Below are positions 60,263 through 64,000 of a stretch of DNA of 64,000 bases, in pieces. This DNA comes from Actibacterium lipolyticum. Its GTDB lineage: Bacteria > Pseudomonadota > Alphaproteobacteria > Rhodobacterales > Rhodobacteraceae. A model generated the notes under the pieces. It saw only the letters and a program-made list of their open reading frames with translations, searched no databases and was not told where the DNA came from. Numbering within the stretch: the first letter of the stretch is position 1; every line of letters starts with the position of its first letter. Made by a program: the position numbers and the translations under genes. The stretch covers positions 1,665,501 to 1,729,500 of the forward strand of contig NZ_FXYE01000002.1 in NCBI RefSeq assembly GCF_900184935.1, written 5' to 3'.

Positions 60263-61039
60263 ATGGCCTATAAGACGCTTATCGTCGAAATCGAAGAGCA
60301 CGTAGCCCTGATCAAACTTCACCGCCCTGACGCGTTGAATGCATTGAACAGCGAACTGTTGACGGAACTGGCGGATGCCGTTTCGCAAGCCGGCAAAAAC
60401 GACAAAGTCCGCTGCATTGTTTTGACCGGGTCGGACAAAGCATTCGCCGCTGGCGCTGACATCAAAGAAATGAGCGAGAAGTCGTTCGTCGACGCATTTG
60501 CGGGCGATCTTTTCACCGAAGAGACAGAGACGCTGTTGCGTTGTCGCAAGCCGATCATCGCAGCCGTTGCCGGCTATGCGCTGGGCGGGGGTTGTGAATT
60601 GGCGATGATGTGCGACTTCATCATTGCTGCGGATACGGCCAAGTTTGGCCAGCCTGAAATCAACCTTGGCGTTGTTGCCGGTATCGGTGGCACCCAGCGT
60701 CTGACGCGGTTCGTTGGAAAGTCCAAAGCGATGGATATGCACCTGACGGGCCGTTTCATGGACGCCGAAGAAGCAGAGCGTTCCGGCCTGGTTTCGCGCG
60801 TTGTGCCTGCCAAGAAGCTGATGGAAGAAACCATGGCGGCCGCACAAAAGATCGCAGAGAAATCCGCGCTGACGACGATGGTCGTCAAAGAATCGGTCAA
60901 CCGCAGCTATGAAACGACCCTTCGCGAAGGGCTGTTGTTTGAACGCCGTGTGTTCCATTCGCTGTTCGCAACCGAAGACCAAAAAGAGGGCATGTCGGCC
61001 TTTCTTGAAAAGCGCGAACCGCAGTTCCGCGACAAGTGA
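60263..61039 (+). CDS. Enoyl-CoA hydratase
   Basis: A 258-residue crotonase-fold enzyme. [13 protein letters not shown] at the N terminus, [11 protein letters not shown] (oxyanion hole region), [21 protein letters not shown] and [19 protein letters not shown] supply the active-site glutamates of enoyl-CoA hydratases; GGGCELAM and PEINLG hold Glu in both expected places. It hydrates trans-2-enoyl-CoA, probably in beta-oxidation. GGAGG lies 11 bases before the ATG. A strong terminator follows directly. Confidence 0.94.
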   Translation: MAYKTLIVEIEEHVALIKLHRPDALNALNSELLTELADAVSQAGKNDKVRCIVLTGSDKAFAAGADIKEMSEKSFVDAFAGDLFTEETETLLRCRKPIIAAVAGYALGGGCELAMMCDFIIAADTAKFGQPEINLGVVAGIGGTQRLTRFVGKSKAMDMHLTGRFMDAEEAERSGLVSRVVPAKKLMEETMAAAQKIAEKSALTTMVVKESVNRSYETTLREGLLFERRVFHSLFATEDQKEGMSAFLEKREPQFRDK

Positions 61040-61044
61040 TTGAT

Positions 61045-61080
61045 CGCGCGCCGGGGTAACCCCTTGGCGCGCGGCTTTTT
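61045..61080 (+). terminator. Intrinsic terminator after the enoyl-CoA hydratase gene
   Basis: A long stem, CGCGCGCC-GGGG (61045-61056) and CCCC-TT-GGCGCGCG (61060-61073), with a TAA loop and a two-base bulge, followed by GCTTTTT. It begins six bases after the stop codon and isolates rpsT from read-through. Confidence 0.9.
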
Positions 61081-61225
61081 GGGTTTCCTTCTGGCGCGTT
61101 TTCCCTTAAAAGCCGCCGCAATATGCGTGTGATGCCCGCTCTGGCAAGAATCAACCGGTTCCAAAACCCGGTCCGGGCTTCGTTGCGCTAACAGTTTCAA
61201 CTAACCCGGAAGTGGGAAAAAGATC

Positions 61226-61492
61226 ATGGCAAATTCGCCCCAAGCTAAAAAACGCGCTCGTCAGAACGAAAAGCGTTTCGACGTAAACAAAGCGCGCCGT
61301 TCGCGCATCCGTACTTTCCTTCGCAAAGTAGAAGAAGCAATCGCATCTGGTGATAAAGAAGCTGCGACTGCTGCTCTGCGTCAGGCTCAGCCAGAGCTGA
61401 TGCGCGGTGTTACCAAGGGTATTCTTCACAAGAACACCGTTTCGCGCAAAATCTCTCGTCTGTCCGCACGTGTAAAAGCACTCGGCGCCTGA
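61226..61492 (+). CDS. rpsT: 30S ribosomal protein S20
   Basis: An 88-residue basic protein with the S20 pattern [16 protein letters not shown] at the N terminus and three long helices; [19 protein letters not shown] closes it. S20 binds 16S rRNA in early 30S assembly. It stands alone between two strong terminators, with about 145 bases upstream for its promoter. Its place next to dnaA is common in this group. Confidence 0.97.
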   Translation: MANSPQAKKRARQNEKRFDVNKARRSRIRTFLRKVEEAIASGDKEAATAALRQAQPELMRGVTKGILHKNTVSRKISRLSARVKALGA

Positions 61493-61518
61493 GTCGCTGC
61501 GAAATAGAATTTGGAAAG

Positions 61519-61547
61519 GGGCGCATCTTAATAGATGCGCCCTTTTT
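61519..61547 (+). terminator. Intrinsic terminator of rpsT
   Basis: A perfect 10-base-pair stem, GGGCGCATCT (61519-61528) and AGATGCGCCC (61533-61542), loop TAAT, followed by TTTTT. It lies 26 bases after the rpsT stop. Confidence 0.95.
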
Positions 61548-61559
61548 CATTTTTGCGAC

Positions 61560-61585
61560 GGATTGTGGATTTTTTCCCACAATCC
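61560..61585. promoter_or_regulatory. Inverted repeat with DnaA-box-like elements upstream of dnaA
   Basis: GGATTGTGG (61560-61568) and CCACAATCC (61577-61585) form a perfect 9-base inverted repeat with an eight-base AT-rich centre. It includes TGTGGATTT (61564-61572) and TTTCCCACA (61573-61581), each matching the DnaA box TTATCCACA (or its complement) at seven of nine positions. Candidate dnaA autoregulatory site; it could also be a second weak terminator. Confidence 0.4.
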
Positions 61586-62147
61586 CTGCGGACTAAATTC
61601 ACCATTTCGGATTCGTTCTGACAAACCGTCAGTCAAGCGCGAAGTTCTGTTGCGATAGCTTCATCAGCCTTGCTAGTTTCGACCCTGCGATTCACATCGT
61701 CTTGGGGGGACATGGCGTGAGCTTCACCTCGTCTGTAAATAATTAGCCGGTCGTCACTGCCGGTCTTTTGTTACATGCGGTTTGGCTCATTGGCGCGGCA
61801 CGATATGCAAAGTGGGGCTTTGTATATCTTGACGAGCTAGCGGATAAGAATAGGGCAGCGTTCCGGCGACCCATTTCAGCATCCAACATGTCCATAGGAC
61901 CGCGAAAAGCGGAAGATTCGGATAGACGCACCAAATAGGTGTTTCTGTCGTGTATCTTCGTTTTGCTTTTCGCGTGCCGCGTTTTGTGCGCGGTAAGTAT
62001 GGCTTTGTTCGTCTGAATGGCGTTCAAGGTGCGTGCTTCCTTTCACTCTCGACACCTGAGTCAAATAATAAGCGTGCGTGCCCGAGCATCCTCCGGGTCG
62101 TGCAACGGCGACGGCTATTGAGGGTGAATGTTGGAGCGGGCAAAAAA

Positions 62148-63512
62148 ATGACGAACGACGAATGGGGATCGGTATGCAGAGATATTCAAAACTCGATTGG
62201 CGAAAATAACTTCGTAACTTGGATCAAGCCCATGACGTATAATGGGCTTCGTGAAGGCGTCGCACATATCAGTGCGCCCACAAGTTTCGTTGCAGACTGG
62301 GTCTCGCGCAATTTCGGCGATGAGATTCTGCATCAGCTGGCACGCAGCGGTGCCGATGTTGACCGGTTGGAGTTCAGCATCGATGCAACCGCACCGGCCC
62401 CACAGCCAGTGGAAAAAAAGACAAGCGCACCTGCCGCCAAGAAACCCGCCGCGCCTGCCCGCGCTGGCGAAGGCCTGGGTGCCCCGATTGATAACCGGTT
62501 TACCTTTGATAGCTTCGTTGTGGGTAAGCCCAACGAACTGGCCCACGCAGCAGCCCGCCGCGTCGCCGAAGGTGGCCCTGTCACGTTCAACCCGCTGTTT
62601 TTGTACGGTGGCGTTGGTCTTGGTAAAACGCACCTGATGCACGCGATTGCGTCGGAACTTCGTGCGCGCTCTCCGGAAAAGCGGGTCGTTTATCTGTCGG
62701 CCGAACAATTCATGTATCGCTTCGTTCAGGCCCTGCGCGAACGGGACACGATGGGCTTTAAGGAATTGTTCCGATCAGTTGATGTTCTGATGGTGGATGA
62801 CGTTCAGTTTATCGCCGGCAAAGACAGCACCCAGGAAGAGTTCTTTCACACCTTCAACGCGTTGGTGGATCAGAACAAACAGATCATCATCTCTGCCGAT
62901 CGTGCACCCGGAGAGATTAAGGATCTGGAAGACCGGATTAAGTCGCGTCTGCAATGTGGTCTGGTCGTCGATCTGCACCCAACCGACTATGAGCTGCGCC
63001 TTGGCGTGCTTCAGCAAAAGGTTGAGCAGTACCGCAAGCAATACCCAGAGCTGGTGATTTGCAGCGGCGTTCTTGAATTCCTTGCGCATCGTATTTCGAC
63101 CAACGTGCGTGTTTTGGAAGGGGCGCTGACCCGTCTGTTCGCGTTTGCGTCGCTTGTCGGCAAAGAGATCAACCTAGATCTGGCACAGGATTGTCTGGCT
63201 GACATTCTTCGTGCCTCTGACCGCAAGGTCACGGTTGAAGAAATCCAACGCCGTGTTGGTGAACACTTCAATGTGCGCCTGTCTGACCTGATCGGGCCCA
63301 AACGCACGCGCACCATCGCGCGGCCTCGTCAGATTGCGATGTATCTGGCCAAGCAGATGACTTCGCGGTCGTTGCCGGAAATCGGGCGTCGTTTTGGGGG
63401 CCGTGACCACACCACCGTTATGCACGCTGTAAAGCGAATTGATGAGTTGCGCGGCCTAGACAATCAGATCGCCGAAGATCTGGAACTTCTGCGCCGCATG
63501 CTTGAAGCGTAA
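62148..63512 (+). CDS. dnaA: Chromosomal replication initiator DnaA
   Basis: About 454 residues with all four DnaA domains: an N-terminal helical domain (residues 1-80, EWGSVCRDIQNSIGENNFVTWI), a Pro/Ala/Lys-rich linker (about 81-110), an AAA+ domain with Walker A GGVGLGKT (154-161) and Walker B LMVDDVQFI, and a C-terminal DNA-binding domain with GGRDHTTVMHAVKRI. The ATG at 62148 follows GGAG at 62133-62136 with a long eleven-base spacer; GTG at 62124 is an alternative. It is followed by dnaN after 121 bases. Confidence 0.97.
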   Translation: MTNDEWGSVCRDIQNSIGENNFVTWIKPMTYNGLREGVAHISAPTSFVADWVSRNFGDEILHQLARSGADVDRLEFSIDATAPAPQPVEKKTSAPAAKKPAAPARAGEGLGAPIDNRFTFDSFVVGKPNELAHAAARRVAEGGPVTFNPLFLYGGVGLGKTHLMHAIASELRARSPEKRVVYLSAEQFMYRFVQALRERDTMGFKELFRSVDVLMVDDVQFIAGKDSTQEEFFHTFNALVDQNKQIIISADRAPGEIKDLEDRIKSRLQCGLVVDLHPTDYELRLGVLQQKVEQYRKQYPELVICSGVLEFLAHRISTNVRVLEGALTRLFAFASLVGKEINLDLAQDCLADILRASDRKVTVEEIQRRVGEHFNVRLSDLIGPKRTRTIARPRQIAMYLAKQMTSRSLPEIGRRFGGRDHTTVMHAVKRIDELRGLDNQIAEDLELLRRMLEA

Positions 63513-63523
63513 GGCGCTTCGGT

Positions 63524-63544
63524 GGGCGTCTGGCCTTGACGCCC
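63524..63544 (+). terminator. Hairpin just after dnaA
   Basis: GGGCGTC (63524-63530) and GACGCCC (63538-63544) form a seven-base-pair stem with a seven-base loop, 11 bases after the dnaA stop. No T-tract follows, so it may be a weak attenuator or an mRNA-stability element rather than a full terminator. Confidence 0.45.
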
Positions 63545-63583
63545 CCGTTAAACCATCGGAAAGTCCAAAAAAGTCTTGAGCCA

Positions 63584-63610
63584 GAGGGGGAAACGAGTAG
63601 TTTCTCCCTC
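63584..63610 (+). promoter_or_regulatory. Hairpin in the dnaN leader
   Basis: GAGGGGGAAAC (63584-63594) and GTTTCTCCCTC (63600-63610) pair over eleven positions, ten Watson-Crick and one G-U, with a five-base loop. It ends 23 bases before the dnaN start, near the ribosome-binding site GGAGCGAGGG. Confidence 0.4.
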
Positions 63611-63633
63611 CCGGTTGCATGAGGAGCGAGGGA

Positions 63634-64000
63634 ATGAAATTCAGCATCGAACGCGGCACGCTTTTGAAAGCGGTCGGGCAGGCCCAATCGGTTGTTGAGC
63701 GGCGCAACACAATTCCGATACTCGCAAACGTTCTGATCGAAGCCGAAGGTGACACTGTCAGTTTCCGCGCAACCGATCTGGACATCGAGGTCGTTGATAA
63801 AACAGTTGCACAGGTTGAACGCGCAGGCGCGACAACAGTTTCAGCCGTTACGCTGCACGAAATCGTGCGCAAGCTGCCAGATGGCGCGTTGGTCGATCTG
63901 ACCGACGACGGCGCATCGGGCCGCCTGACGGTTGAGGCTGGTCGCTCCAACTTCTCTCTGGCGACTTTGCCGAAAGAAGATTTCCCAGTCATGGCCTCGT
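63634..64000 (+). CDS. dnaN: DNA polymerase III beta subunit (sliding clamp), 5' part
   Basis: The first 122 residues of the sliding clamp, cut by the right window edge. MKFSIERGTLLKAVGQAQSVVERRNTIPILANVLIEA is the typical alphaproteobacterial DnaN start, and FRATDLDIEVVD and TLPKEDFPVM are family segments. DnaN holds the polymerase on DNA. GAGGAGCGAGGG lies before the start ATG at 63634. It follows dnaA as in many bacteria. Confidence 0.96.
   Translation, partial: MKFSIERGTLLKAVGQAQSVVERRNTIPILANVLIEAEGDTVSFRATDLDIEVVDKTVAQVERAGATTVSAVTLHEIVRKLPDGALVDLTDDGASGRLTVEAGRSNFSLATLPKEDFPVMAS

Larger units (their letters stand above)
61493..62147. other. 655-base intergenic region upstream of dnaA
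   Basis: The stretch holds the rpsT terminator (61519-61547), a perfect inverted repeat (61560-61585) with DnaA-box-like sequences, and about 560 bases with no supported gene. One frame stays open from 61950 into dnaA, but its residues are not DnaA-like. The region should contain the dnaA promoter and possibly replication-control sites. Whether oriC is here cannot be decided; alphaproteobacterial origins are often not next to dnaA. Confidence 0.6.

Noticed and set aside
61950-62147. In-frame extension of dnaA by 66 residues
   Set aside because: The residues do not resemble DnaA domain I; the usual N terminus begins at 62148.
1-64000. tRNA genes, rRNA genes, CRISPR arrays, insertion sequences or phage genes
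   Set aside because: No clover-leaf-like T-loop segments, regular repeats with spacers, transposases or integrases were recognised.

Overview
The window looks like a chromosomal segment of an alphaproteobacterium of the Rhodobacterales (Roseobacter group). The basis is the flagellar set (FlbT/FlaF, an SltF-type transglycosylase, a MotE-like protein, a DUF1217 protein, two FliL-like proteins), the order ubiB-ubiE / mutM-enoyl-CoA hydratase-rpsT-dnaA-dnaN at the right end, and fairly GC-rich coding sequence. No tRNA, rRNA, CRISPR array, insertion sequence or prophage was seen.

Region 1 (1-32270) is a large surface-polysaccharide locus. The left edge holds a CDP-sugar branch on the minus strand (rfbF, rfbG and the 5' part of an rfbH-like dehydrase), then a membrane glycosyltransferase and a GtrA protein. 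A plus-strand block (4940-10330) of overlapping genes encodes a sulfotransferase, a calcineurin-type phosphoesterase, an ATP-grasp ligase, an SDR epimerase and an acyltransferase with an SGNH domain. Next come a second sulfotransferase, a GT4 glycosyltransferase, an outer-membrane polysaccharide export protein and a third sulfotransferase. A minus-strand assembly block (14734-20650) encodes a Wzc-like tyrosine kinase, a pectate-lyase-like secreted protein, a flippase and a polymerase. A plus-strand block (22428-30944) encodes a PglC-size phosphosugar transferase, a formyltransferase, a PIG-L deacetylase, an aminotransferase, a UDP-glucuronate-4-epimerase-like enzyme, a WbpM/PglF-like 4,6-dehydratase and a GT4. 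UDP-glucose 6-dehydrogenase closes the locus. Together they predict a sulfated, acylated polymer made by a Wzx/Wzy route, possibly started on a formamido-dideoxy amino sugar.

Region 2 (32397-56972) is a flagellar supercluster in several divergent operons: fliF-fliH-fliN-fliP (minus); fliL, an unknown gene, motE-like, motA, a 712-residue periplasmic protein, sltF, flhA, fliR, flhB and a small coiled-coil gene (plus); flgB-flgC-fliE-fliQ-flgF-flgG-flgA-flgH-fliL2 (minus); fliI (plus); fliC-flaF-flbT-DUF1217 (minus); flgN-like and flgJ-like (minus); fliK-flgD (plus). It encodes the export gate, rod, rings, hook assembly and filament. No flgE, flgI, flgK, flgL, fliG, fliM or motB was recognised here.

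Region 3 (56976-64000) is a conserved housekeeping segment: ubiB and ubiE (ubiquinone synthesis), mutM (DNA repair), an enoyl-CoA hydratase, rpsT, dnaA and the start of dnaN. Two strong intrinsic terminators flank rpsT, and a 655-base non-coding stretch precedes dnaA. The replication origin cannot be placed from this sequence alone.
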